From: Corynebacterium endometrii
Lineage (GTDB): Bacteria > Actinomycetota > Actinomycetes > Mycobacteriales > Mycobacteriaceae
DNA: 64,000 bases
Assembly: GCF_004795735.1 (NCBI RefSeq)
Contig: NZ_CP039247.1
Span: forward strand, 1,550,001 to 1,614,000
Direction: 5' to 3'
The notes under the pieces were generated by a model. The model was not told where the DNA came from. It saw nothing but the letters and a program-made list of their open reading frames with translations, and searched no databases. Numbering within the stretch: position 1 is the first letter of the stretch; each line of letters begins with the position of its first letter. This document shows, one piece after another, positions 10,648 through 18,641 of this stretch. Both the position numbers and the translations under genes were made by a program.

Positions 10648-11205
10648 TTAAACCTCCATCAACTCGGATTCCTTGTTGGCCACGAGTGCATCAATCTGCT
10701 CGACGTAACCGTGGGTGATCTTCTCCATTTCCTTCTCAGCCGCCTGGATCTCGTCCTCGCCAGCGTCGCCGTCCTTCTGCATCTTCTTGAACTGGTCCAT
10801 GGCCTTGCGGCGCACGTTACGGATGGCGATCTTGCCGTCCTCCCCCTTCGACTTTGCGACCTTCACCAGTTCACGGCGGCGTTCCTCAGTCAGCTGAGGG
10901 ATAGTTACGCGCAGGACCTGACCGTCGTTGGTTGGGTTTACGCCGAGGTCAGAGTTGCGGATAGCGTTTTCAATCTCACCCATCATGGACTGCTCGTAAG
11001 GCTTAATCAGCAGCATGCGGGGCTCCGGAACGGAGATGGTAGCCATCTGGGTAATCGGGGTCGGGGCACCGTAGTATTCCGCTACAACGCCGTTGAACAT
11101 AGCCGGGTTAGCGCGTCCGGTACGGATGGTGGTCAGCTGTTCACGAGTATGCTCCACAGTCTGGGTCATGTGGGTTTCGGCGTCGAGCTGAATCTCATCA
11201 ATCAT
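10648..11205 (-). CDS. frr: Ribosome recycling factor
   Basis: Splits post-termination ribosomes together with EF-G. The protein has the usual 185 residues and the family's long coiled-coil arms; conserved segments include RTGRANPAM near the N-terminus and EERRRELVK in the middle. ATG at 11205 has GGGAG upstream. It follows pyrH after a 75-bp gap, the conserved rpsB-tsf-pyrH-frr order. Confidence 0.97.
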   Translation of the reverse strand: MIDEIQLDAETHMTQTVEHTREQLTTIRTGRANPAMFNGVVAEYYGAPTPITQMATISVPEPRMLLIKPYEQSMMGEIENAIRNSDLGVNPTNDGQVLRVTIPQLTEERRRELVKVAKSKGEDGKIAIRNVRRKAMDQFKKMQKDGDAGEDEIQAAEKEMEKITHGYVEQIDALVANKESELMEV

Positions 11206-11280
11206 GAGAAAGTTTCTCCCTAAATAAATCGTTATTAGCTGGGTAAATACCCTACCAGGTTTTGCGGCGTTAGCAGGAAA

Positions 11281-12009
11281 TTAGGACTGGACGAGCGTGC
11301 CGATCTGCTCGCCGTTGACGGCGCGGGCAATGTTTCCGTCAGTCAGCAGATTAAAGACCAGGATTGGCATGTCGTTGTCCATGCACAGGCTAAACGCCGT
11401 GGCGTCAGCAACCTTCAATCCCTTTTCGATTACCTCACGCGGGGTAATCTCATCGTAAAGCTCGGCCTCAGGGTTGGTCCGAGGATCATCGGAATACACG
11501 CCATCTACCGCCTTTGCCAGGAACAACACCTCCGCGCCGATTTCCAGGGCACGCTGGGCGGCGGTGGTATCAGTGGAGAAGTAAGGCATACCCATGCCGG
11601 CGCCGAAGATGACCACGCGGCCCTTTTCGAGGTGGCGGGCGGCGCGCAATGGGAGGTAAGGCTCGGAGACCTGAGCCATGTTGATGGCGGTTTGGACGCG
11701 GCAGTCAACCCCCTGCTGCTTCAGGAAGTCCTGCAGCGCCAGGGAATTCATCACGGTACCGAGCATGCCCATGTAATCGGAGCGCGCGCGGTCCATGCCA
11801 CGCTGGGACAATTCCGCGCCACGGAAGAAGTTACCGCCGCCGATAACTACCGCAATCTCGGTGCCGGAGCGAGCGACTTCAGCGATCTGACGGGCCACGT
11901 TTTCCACGACATCCGGGTCGATGCCAACCTTGCCGCCGCCGAACATTTCACCACCAAGCTTGAGCATTACGCGCTTGTAGCCGGTCCTCTTAGATTCTGG
12001 GGTAGTCAC
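11281..12009 (-). CDS. pyrH: UMP kinase
   Basis: Phosphorylates UMP to UDP with ATP, the step feeding pyrimidine nucleotide synthesis; bacterial PyrH is a GTP-controlled hexamer of the amino-acid kinase fold. Visible motifs are [11 protein letters not shown] at the start, [10 protein letters not shown], and the C-terminal [14 protein letters not shown] set the start at the GTG at 12009 (242 residues) because AAGGA lies just upstream and the family begins about 12 residues before LKLGGE; the open frame to 12147 is longer but has no support. Confidence 0.95.
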   Translation of the reverse strand: MTTPESKRTGYKRVMLKLGGEMFGGGKVGIDPDVVENVARQIAEVARSGTEIAVVIGGGNFFRGAELSQRGMDRARSDYMGMLGTVMNSLALQDFLKQQGVDCRVQTAINMAQVSEPYLPLRAARHLEKGRVVIFGAGMGMPYFSTDTTAAQRALEIGAEVLFLAKAVDGVYSDDPRTNPEAELYDEITPREVIEKGLKVADATAFSLCMDNDMPILVFNLLTDGNIARAVNGEQIGTLVQS

Positions 12010-12245
12010 TTTTCCTTGCGTCTCCTTGTAGACGTTGTAAGAACAAGACAGCCTCGAAAATGAACGAGCCCAGCCAGTTCGATGGCTAGTGCACTGCCAT
12101 GCGTGATTCGGTCCGTTCCATCCTACCTGCCCAACGGGCAAGCCCACGCATTAGCGCAGCAAAAGTCACAAATCACACGCTTGGGCGTGCAGGTTGCTCA
12201 GTACCCGCCGATCATCGCATCGCCATGGCCTGACGCGGGCATGAT

Positions 12246-12287
12246 TAAGGCCCCCACCCCGCCACGCTGGCAAAAATGGAGGCCTTA
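12246..12287 (-). terminator. Hairpin downstream of tsf
   Basis: An 11-bp stem with one G-U pair (12246-12256 with 12277-12287) and an inner GCCA/TGGC stem lies 50 nt past the tsf stop. There is no strong T-tract, so it could be an attenuator before pyrH. The rest of the 328-bp gap up to 12337 shows no gene. Confidence 0.6.
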
Positions 12288-12337
12288 GAAACTATCCGTG
12301 GGGGTTTATGCTCCCTACGAATTGAGGCGGCTAGCCC

Positions 12338-13150
12338 TTAGACGCCGAGCTCGAAGCGCTCGAAGCCCTTGATGGTGGTGCCGGTCTCTTCGCAAACCTG
12401 CTTAACGGTCTTCTTGTTGTCAGTCAGGTAAGGCTGCTCAAGCAGTACTACACCCTTGTAGAAGCCGTTCAGGCGACCCTCAACGATCTTTGGAAGCGCA
12501 GCCTCAGGCTTGCCCTCTTCACGAGTGGTGGCCTCAGCAATCTCACGCTCCTTCTCAACTACCTCAGCTGGAACCTCTTCGCGGGTGAGGTATTCAGCCT
12601 TCATAGCCGCGATCTGCAGGGCAACCTGGTGAGCGGTCTCTTCGGAACCCTCGTAGGAAACCATAACGCCAACTGCTGGCGGCAGGTCAGCGGAACGCTG
12701 GTGCAGGTAAGTAGCGATGTTCTCGCCTTCGATGGTAACCGCACGGCGAGCCTGTAGCTTCTCACCAGTCTTGGCGGACTCAGCCTCGACGAATTCTGCG
12801 ACGGTCTGGCCCTCTACGTCAGCGGCGTTGAGCTCCTCGGCGGAGTTAGCCTTTACGGTTCCGGCTGCCTCTGCAATCTTTGCAGCGAAAGCCTTGAAAC
12901 CATCATTCTTCGCTACGAAGTCAGTCTCGCAGTTGACCTCAACCATGGTGTTGCCGGAAACGGCAATCAGGCCCTCGGTTGCCTCGCGGTCGGCGCGCTT
13001 AGACACAGACTTTGCGCCCTTGATGCGCAGAATCTCAACAGCCTTGTCGTAGTCACCGTTGGACTCTTCCAGAGCCTTCTTGCAGTCAAGCATGCCGGAG
13101 CCGGTAGCTTCGCGCAGAGCCTTAACGTCTGCAGCAGTGTAGTTCGCCAT
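12338..13150 (-). CDS. tsf: Elongation factor Ts
   Basis: Nucleotide exchange factor that reloads EF-Tu with GTP. The 270-residue protein begins with the UBA-like N-terminal domain holding [16 protein letters not shown] and continues with VNCETDFVA, the EF-Tu contact region. ATG at 13150 has AAGGAGG 11 nt upstream. It is downstream of rpsB, separated by 283 bp with hairpins that may adjust expression. Confidence 0.97.
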   Translation of the reverse strand: MANYTAADVKALREATGSGMLDCKKALEESNGDYDKAVEILRIKGAKSVSKRADREATEGLIAVSGNTMVEVNCETDFVAKNDGFKAFAAKIAEAAGTVKANSAEELNAADVEGQTVAEFVEAESAKTGEKLQARRAVTIEGENIATYLHQRSADLPPAVGVMVSYEGSEETAHQVALQIAAMKAEYLTREEVPAEVVEKEREIAEATTREEGKPEAALPKIVEGRLNGFYKGVVLLEQPYLTDNKKTVKQVCEETGTTIKGFERFELGV

Positions 13151-13329
13151 GTTGGGGCGATCCTCCTTGAATTAGGGTGTGTTTCGTTGCACTAGCGTAG
13201 TGGAATTTCGCCTAATCCGCCCGTCCAACGGCGCGGATTATGCGTTACACGTACGCTATCAGCCTCATTAAGTCTAAAGCTTGTGCATAGTGATGGACGC
13301 GTTGAACTTATGCGGGTATAAATGCCAAT

Positions 13330-13415
13330 CCCCCGCTGCCGTAGGTAAACGACGCGGGGGCAGCATTAAACGTTCAACGCCGTAGGTAGAACACACTATG
13401 TCTTCTTCTACCTAC
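13330..13415 (-). terminator. Two hairpins in the rpsB-tsf gap
   Basis: GTAGGTAGAA (13382-13391) pairs perfectly with TTCTACCTAC (13406-13415). Further toward tsf, a GC-rich stem pairs the CCCCCGC run near 13330 with GCGGGGG near 13353-13359. Both are in the right place to attenuate transcription leaving rpsB. The remainder of the gap, to 13151, shows nothing else. Confidence 0.55.
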
Positions 13416-13433
13416 ACGTGAAAGGATTGAGTT

Positions 13434-14264
13434 TTACTCAGCGTCCTTAGCAGCGTCCTGCTCAGCGCCCTTTGCGGATGCTGGGTCGGATGCAGCAGCA
13501 GCCTCAGCCGCGTCGCGTGCTTCCTTCTCAGCGGAATCACCAGCGGCTTCCTTAGCGGCGTTCAGGGCGCGCTCTTCACGAGCCTGCTTACCCTGCTCGA
13601 TCGCGGTAGCGATGATGCCGGAAAGGAGCTTGGTAGCGCGGATTGCGTCATCGTTACCAGGGATTGGGTAGTCAACCTCGTCTGGGTCGCAGTTGGTGTC
13701 CAGGATGGCAACAACTGGGATGTTCAGCTTGTGAGCTTCCTTGACAGCGATGTGCTCCTTGTTGGTGTCAACAATCCACAGTGCGGATGGAGCCTTGGTC
13801 ATCTCCGAAATGCCGCCCAGTACGCGCTCCAGCTTGGTGCGCTCGCGGGTCAACATGAGGATTTCCTTCTTGGTGCGGCCCTTGTAGCCGTCCTCAGCAG
13901 CATCCATTGCCTGAAGCTCCTTCATGCGCTTCAGACGCTTGGAAACGGTGTTGAAGTTGGTCAGCATGCCGCCCAGCCAGCGGTGGTTGACGTAAGGCAT
14001 ACCTACGCGGGTTGCCTCTTCAGCAACGGCTTCCTGAGCCTGCTTCTTGGTACCGACGAACAGAACGGTGCCACCGTGTGCAACGGTCTCCTTGACGAAC
14101 TCGAAAGCCTCGTCAATGTAGGTCAGGGTCTGCTGCAGGTCGATGATGTAAATGCCGTTACGATCGGTGAAGATGAAACGACGCATCTTTGGATTCCAGC
14201 GACGGGTCTGGTGACCGAAGTGAACACCAGCGTCGAGGAGCTCGCGCATGGTTACAACTGCCAT
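13434..14264 (-). CDS. rpsB: 30S ribosomal protein S2
   Basis: Ribosomal protein of the small-subunit head/platform joint. The start at ATG 14264 gives 276 residues and the classic [19 protein letters not shown] opening; the upstream in-frame extension to 14342 is not conserved. Hallmark segments include RRWNPKM and GTKKQAQ. The last 45 residues are an alanine- and glutamate-rich acidic tail, common in high-GC Gram-positives. It heads rpsB-tsf-pyrH-frr and has hairpins in its leader. Confidence 0.97.
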   Translation of the reverse strand: MAVVTMRELLDAGVHFGHQTRRWNPKMRRFIFTDRNGIYIIDLQQTLTYIDEAFEFVKETVAHGGTVLFVGTKKQAQEAVAEEATRVGMPYVNHRWLGGMLTNFNTVSKRLKRMKELQAMDAAEDGYKGRTKKEILMLTRERTKLERVLGGISEMTKAPSALWIVDTNKEHIAVKEAHKLNIPVVAILDTNCDPDEVDYPIPGNDDAIRATKLLSGIIATAIEQGKQAREERALNAAKEAAGDSAEKEARDAAEAAAASDPASAKGAEQDAAKDAE

Positions 14265-14310
14265 GATTCGCTCGCTTTCATAAGTAACTTTAGGTTTTGG
14301 ACATGTACAC

Positions 14311-14377
14311 GCGTGGGTTTTTATCCCACGCCCTGGCAACAAAGTTCAGATCAAACCACCCCGCCAATAAGACGGGG
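14311..14377 (-). promoter_or_regulatory. Structured leader of rpsB
   Basis: Two hairpins precede rpsB: CCCCG/CGGGG at 14359-14377 and a perfect 7-bp stem, GCGTGGG/CCCACGC, at 14311-14331 with an A-rich loop. Ribosomal leaders often carry binding sites for their own product, but this is only inferred. No clear promoter was identified further upstream. Confidence 0.4.
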
Positions 14378-14781
14378 ACCACAGCTAAATCTGAATGCTT
14401 AGACCGCTCTACCCGCGTACATTCCGCACAGCTATAAAGCCCGGAATCTTCGCGTTTGAGCTGGTGGACAGCACCTTTGCCGCGCGTAGTCAATGCGCCT
14501 GCATAAAGCGGACACACTGCTGGCAACTAAGCATAGACTTCCCCTGCCCCATTTCCAAACCGGCCCCATGGTCCTTTCTACAGGCCAGGGACCTAAACGG
14601 CACCATTTTTCACACCCGTCACACGTCTGCATTCTTCGGCCGCGAGCCTTTACTATGTGCGGTTCCACTTTTCGTAGACGTCATAGACGCCGCCGGATAA
14701 CCGGAGTCAGGCTTACAGAACTTATCCACAGGTGCAGGTAGATTCCTTTCCTTTGCGGCCGTCAACGCCGAAAATAAGGGC
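14378..14781. other. Intergenic region upstream of rpsB and the M23 gene
   Basis: About 400 bp between divergent genes with no convincing ORF. It must hold both promoters, but I cannot place them. It contains one perfect DnaA-box 9-mer (14722-14730) and a short direct repeat of TAGACG near 14675-14690. Confidence 0.5.
14722..14730 (+). promoter_or_regulatory. Consensus DnaA box
   Basis: TTATCCACA, an exact match to the strong DnaA 9-mer, about 50 bp before the M23 gene. No other origin features are seen here, so this would be a stray or regulatory site. Confidence 0.45.
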
Positions 14782-15336
14782 ATGAAAGCCGATAAAGATA
14801 TTCTTCGTTCTTCAGTTACTCACCTCCGCCAGTCTCCACTCGCCCGCTTGCGCATAGTTTCTCTTTTGACCGCGATCGCCGTGGGTACTGCAGGTTCGCT
14901 AACGCCTAGCATCCCGGCGCGGGCTTACGTAGATCCTACGACGGGTGAAGAATACGCACGGGATGTCCTGAGGGGATTCGAGCAGCCCGAGTTCGAGTGG
15001 AGCGCCGGACACCGTGGCGTGGACCTAGGCCTCGATGTTGGTGATCCCGTGCTCGCCGCCGAGGACGGAATAGTTGATTTTGCTGGAATGGTCGCCGGCA
15101 AGCCGGTAATGGCGCTGGTCCATGCCGATGGTATCCGCACCACTTACCAGCCAGTCCATGCCATAGCCAAGGCTGGGGACACCGTGGCCGCGGGCCAGGA
15201 AATTGGGCGATTAGCCCATCCCGTGGATGGTTACCCCGGGCTGCATTGGGGCGCGTTAGTAGGCAAGGATTCCTATGTCGATCCGCTCGGCCTTCTTGAA
15301 TTCCCCGTCATCCGGCTCAAGCCCCTGGACGGCTAG
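14782..15336 (+). CDS. Secreted M23-like (LytM) protein with degenerate active site
   Basis: A 184-residue exported protein related to cell-wall endopeptidases. Residues 1-48 form a long signal peptide ending in ARA. The LytM fold follows. Zinc ligands H77 and D81 (HRGVD) and H155 (LHWG) are kept, but the first His of the usual HxH is Gly153, and the catalytic His of the usual YxH is replaced (TYQPVH). From memory, the mycobacterial relative Rv2891 shows the same TTYEPV and CLHWG forms, so this is a family trait. It may bind peptidoglycan or act as a regulator, not as a cutter. It converges on xerC with 9 bp between the stops. Confidence 0.8.
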   Translation: MKADKDILRSSVTHLRQSPLARLRIVSLLTAIAVGTAGSLTPSIPARAYVDPTTGEEYARDVLRGFEQPEFEWSAGHRGVDLGLDVGDPVLAAEDGIVDFAGMVAGKPVMALVHADGIRTTYQPVHAIAKAGDTVAAGQEIGRLAHPVDGYPGLHWGALVGKDSYVDPLGLLEFPVIRLKPLDG

Positions 15337-15345
15337 GAAACCTGC

Positions 15346-16263
15346 CTAGGCTCGCGGATGGGCTTGGTTGTAGACCTGCTTTAAGCGTTCCGCGGTGACA
15401 TGGGTATATACCTGCGTGGTTTGCAATGAGGCGTGGCCTAAAACTTCCTGCACAACGCGAAGGTCGGCGCCGCCTTCCAGCAGATGCGTCGCCGCGCTAT
15501 GCCGCAGTCCGTGTGGAGTTAATCCAGTACTCCCAGTTACTTGGGCTGCCGCGTTGACTATTCGGCGAACCTGGCGCTGATCGATCCGCTTACCGCGCGC
15601 CCCCACGAACACGGCCTCGGTGCCGCGGGCGATATCCGGGCGGGCGTTGTCCAACCACTGGGTTAGCGCGTCATGAGCGCTATCACCAAACGGGATGACC
15701 CTTTGCTTGTTTCCCTTGCCGGTGACTTTGACCGTTCGCCGGGCCAGATCTACATCGGCGCAATCTAATCCCGTCAACTCCGCCACGCGCATACCGGTGG
15801 CATACAGCAATTCGAGAATAGCGCTATCCCGCAGGAACATCGTTTCGTTACTGCTTACGGCATTGCCCACCAGCTCGCCGGCCTCTCGCTCACTAAGGAC
15901 GGTGGGCAGATGCTTGCCCACCTTAGGCGTGACCAGGCGCGCGGCCACATCCGAATCGAGATACCCCTGCTTCATCGCCCACCGGGAAAAAGCCCGCACG
16001 GCTGCGGTGCGCCGGGCGATAGTGGACCGGGCCTTACCTTCAGCCACGGCCCGCGCCAACCAACCGCGAATGGAACCGAGGCTAAGCTCTTCGAACGTGC
16101 CTACGGTCTGCGCAAGGTTGCGAAGATCTGAGACATAGCCCTTCACCGTAGCTTCCGAACGTCCGTGGATGAGGCGCTGATCCTCAGCGAAATCCTCTAT
16201 CGCAGCCTCGACCTGCCGTGGTCTGCTAGTCCCATCGGACGGTGATTGCTGCATATGTGTCAT
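15346..16263 (-). CDS. xerC: Tyrosine recombinase XerC
   Basis: Resolves chromosome dimers at dif together with XerD. The 305-residue protein has an N-terminal SAM-like core-binding domain and a C-terminal catalytic domain with the full set: R159 (ATGMRV), K183, H251 and R254 (HGLRH), H277 (LGH) and nucleophile Y286. ATG at 16263 is used; an ATG three codons in is an alternative. The position between rpsB and dprA is the usual actinobacterial one, which supports XerC over XerD. No dif-like site was noticed. Confidence 0.93.
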   Translation of the reverse strand: MTHMQQSPSDGTSRPRQVEAAIEDFAEDQRLIHGRSEATVKGYVSDLRNLAQTVGTFEELSLGSIRGWLARAVAEGKARSTIARRTAAVRAFSRWAMKQGYLDSDVAARLVTPKVGKHLPTVLSEREAGELVGNAVSSNETMFLRDSAILELLYATGMRVAELTGLDCADVDLARRTVKVTGKGNKQRVIPFGDSAHDALTQWLDNARPDIARGTEAVFVGARGKRIDQRQVRRIVNAAAQVTGSTGLTPHGLRHSAATHLLEGGADLRVVQEVLGHASLQTTQVYTHVTAERLKQVYNQAHPRA

Positions 16264-16366
16264 AAGGCCCTAGCCTAGCTGGTCCCCTTTATCCATTCCA
16301 TCGGGCACTTCCACGCCCCAGGCGTTGACTCTTCATCCGCTTGATCCCTCTTAGGACATGCGGGGG

Positions 16367-17341
16367 CTACCGGCAACGGGCCACCGGCAACTTCGATACC
16401 TGTCCTCGGATAGCATTGCCCAACTCATTGGTCATAGCTAGGGCGTCGGCGTAAGTGCCATTGCCCGGCACAGCCGTCACGGCCACGGCTGCCTCACCGC
16501 CGGCTACCGGAATGCGCCCCATCTGGCGGATGTGCCACCGGCCGTTGTGCGGGGCCCAACCGGATTTGAAGTGGGCGCCGGGAATCGAGCCAATTCCCCA
16601 CCGCTGCTCGTCAATGACTTGCCCCATGAGGGAATCCACAGGTTGGGAGCCGGCGATGCAGGGCATGTTCGCGATGAACTTAGCCTGCTCACTGGTGGAC
16701 CACAGCGTATTACCCCACCAGCCATTGGTAGGCACGGCGGTGCGGGAGCCACCCTCCTTGATGACTTGGTCGACGGTGCCGGCCGGCAGGGAATTCCACA
16801 TGGCGGTGGTTGCGTTATTGTCTGAGTATGTCACCGCGGCGCGGGCACGCTCATAATTGGCTGGATTCGCGCGTAGCGCGGCAATGGACAGTGGCACCTT
16901 GATGGTTGACCATGACTCACGTGGACGGTCATCCCCCACGACTGTCACGGAGGCCCCATCCGAATAGGCAATGGCCGCCGAACCCCCGTACCGGGCTACC
17001 ACCGCATCGACGGCGGATTGAAAACTGACCAGTGCAGCGGGGGCCAGGCTGCGCCCAGGCTTAGCGTTCTTGGGCTTCAGATACCGGGAACTGAGCGGCG
17101 TGGGCAGATTAAATTGCTCCTTCACCGGGCCCGGAATGGCCTTCCACGCATCGTCGATGACCCTCTGGGCCTGCGGGGTCTTGAGCGGGTCCGGGAATTT
17201 CGGCAATTCAATGCCCGCCTGGGAGCTCAGCTCAGCGGGGTGCGGCAGCGGCTGTGCCCCACCAACCGCCGGAGACGCAGCAGCGAGCAGCCCAGCGGCA
17301 GATAGGCAGGCAATTAATCGACGCATACGGGTCAGTTTCAT
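16367..17341 (-). CDS. Secreted serine beta-lactamase/PBP-fold protein
   Basis: A 324-residue exported protein with a signal peptide ending near residue 29 (GGAQ). The second half has the three motifs of the penicillin-interacting serine hydrolase fold in order: SxxK as STIK (145-148), SDN (173-175) and KSG (259-261). No Glu166-type ExxLN omega-loop motif is obvious, so it need not be a true beta-lactamase; a cell-wall hydrolase or non-resistance role is equally possible. Residues 30-110 have no recognised domain. It follows dprA after a terminator-like hairpin, so it may have its own promoter. Confidence 0.75.
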   Translation of the reverse strand: MKLTRMRRLIACLSAAGLLAAASPAVGGAQPLPHPAELSSQAGIELPKFPDPLKTPQAQRVIDDAWKAIPGPVKEQFNLPTPLSSRYLKPKNAKPGRSLAPAALVSFQSAVDAVVARYGGSAAIAYSDGASVTVVGDDRPRESWSTIKVPLSIAALRANPANYERARAAVTYSDNNATTAMWNSLPAGTVDQVIKEGGSRTAVPTNGWWGNTLWSTSEQAKFIANMPCIAGSQPVDSLMGQVIDEQRWGIGSIPGAHFKSGWAPHNGRWHIRQMGRIPVAGGEAAVAVTAVPGNGTYADALAMTNELGNAIRGQVSKLPVARCR

Positions 17342-17395
17342 ACCTGGCAGTTTAGGGCAGTTTTTCCCGCCCCACCCCTAAAACCACGAAAAAGA

Positions 17396-17417
17396 AAAGC
17401 CTGGCCACTGTGGCTTT
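17396..17417 (-). terminator. Hairpin after dprA
   Basis: AAAGCC/GGCTTT closes an inner perfect GGCCAC/GTGGC-like stem. On the minus strand it is followed by TTTTC, 30 nt past the dprA stop. Confidence 0.65.
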
Positions 17418-17448
17418 GTGGGCCCGCCTCCCGCACCCACTGGGCCCG

Positions 17449-18639
17449 TTATCCCTCCTCACCCACCCGCTGCCACAGGCTGCCGGTGCGCATGACCATC
17501 GAGGATTTCTCCAGGGCCACCAGCAGGTGGACCACCAATGGCACGCGCATCCCCGCCTCGCGCGCTATCTCTTCCGCGGATGCCCCCATCATCGCCTCCA
17601 CCGGCGGGGTGGCGTCAAAAACGCGCAACTCATTGCGGGATAACTTCTGCACCGGGGTTTTCAAGAATTCAATTTCATACTGCCCCTCCGGGTCCACCGC
17701 ACCCGCTTTCGTCAGCAACGATCTGGCGTCATCAACCCCCGTTACCAACTGGGCACGCCCGCTTTGAATGCGCAAATGACACCCCAGCGAATTTGTCCCC
17801 GTGATTGGCCCCGGCACGGCCATGACTACCCTGCCAAGGGCCTCCGCCCAATTGGCCGTATTTAATGCGCCGGATCTGTACGCCGCCTCCATGACCAGGG
17901 TCCCTGACGTCAACGCCGCGGACAGGCGGTTACGGGTCAGGAAGCGATGCCGCTGCGGGGTGGCCCCCGGCGGAAACTCCGTAACCACACAACCGTTGTG
18001 AGCGATCCGGTCAAACAATCGCGTGTTACGCGCCGGATACGGATGGTCAATGCCACACGCTGCGATGGCCACCGTCTGCCCGCCAGCCTCAAGCGCCATC
18101 TCATGAGCCACCGTGTCCACGCCCAAGGCGCCGCCGGAAACAATGGTCCACTGATGCTTAACCAATCCCCCAACCATCATGCGCGTAGCTTCATTGCCGT
18201 ACCGGGTAATAGCGCGAGTGCCAATTACGGCGATTGCCTGGGTAGCAAGCGTTCGCAGGTTTCCTCCCCTCACCCAAAGGGAATGCGGCGGGACCGCCAG
18301 CGAATCGAATGCCGCCGGTGCATCGACCTGTCCCGAATGATAGAAGCCAAACGCGGAGGCAAACTCCTCCTTGGGCCAATCTGGGCTATCTGCGGTAATC
18401 AACCGCGCCCCTACCCTCTCCGCTGCCTCCAGGTCTTCGTCTTGGCGCAGCCAGTCCCGGCGCGCATATGTTTCATCGCGCAACCGCCCTAGCCAGTCCG
18501 CGCCCTCGTAGACACCTTCAGCGATTTCCTCCACGCAGCGGGTCTTGAGTAGTTCGTGAAGGCTCCGCGATGGCCCCTCCAGCACGCGGTTGAGATACAC
18601 CCAGGCATAAATCGGTGAGTCCAATTTGAGTGTTGCCAT
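17449..18639 (-). CDS. dprA: DNA-processing protein DprA
   Basis: Binds incoming single-stranded DNA and loads RecA during natural transformation; many non-competent species keep it. The 396-residue protein has an N-terminal helical region, a Rossmann core with VSGGALGVDTVAH and GTLVMEA, and a C-terminal winged-helix domain. ATG at 18639 uses GGGAGG located inside the end of comM, and the two genes are 2 bp apart, so they are translationally linked. The yraN-comM-dprA trio is a conserved DNA-handling cluster. Confidence 0.92.
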   Translation of the reverse strand: MATLKLDSPIYAWVYLNRVLEGPSRSLHELLKTRCVEEIAEGVYEGADWLGRLRDETYARRDWLRQDEDLEAAERVGARLITADSPDWPKEEFASAFGFYHSGQVDAPAAFDSLAVPPHSLWVRGGNLRTLATQAIAVIGTRAITRYGNEATRMMVGGLVKHQWTIVSGGALGVDTVAHEMALEAGGQTVAIAACGIDHPYPARNTRLFDRIAHNGCVVTEFPPGATPQRHRFLTRNRLSAALTSGTLVMEAAYRSGALNTANWAEALGRVVMAVPGPITGTNSLGCHLRIQSGRAQLVTGVDDARSLLTKAGAVDPEGQYEIEFLKTPVQKLSRNELRVFDATPPVEAMMGASAEEIAREAGMRVPLVVHLLVALEKSSMVMRTGSLWQRVGEEG

Positions 18640-18641
18640 TT

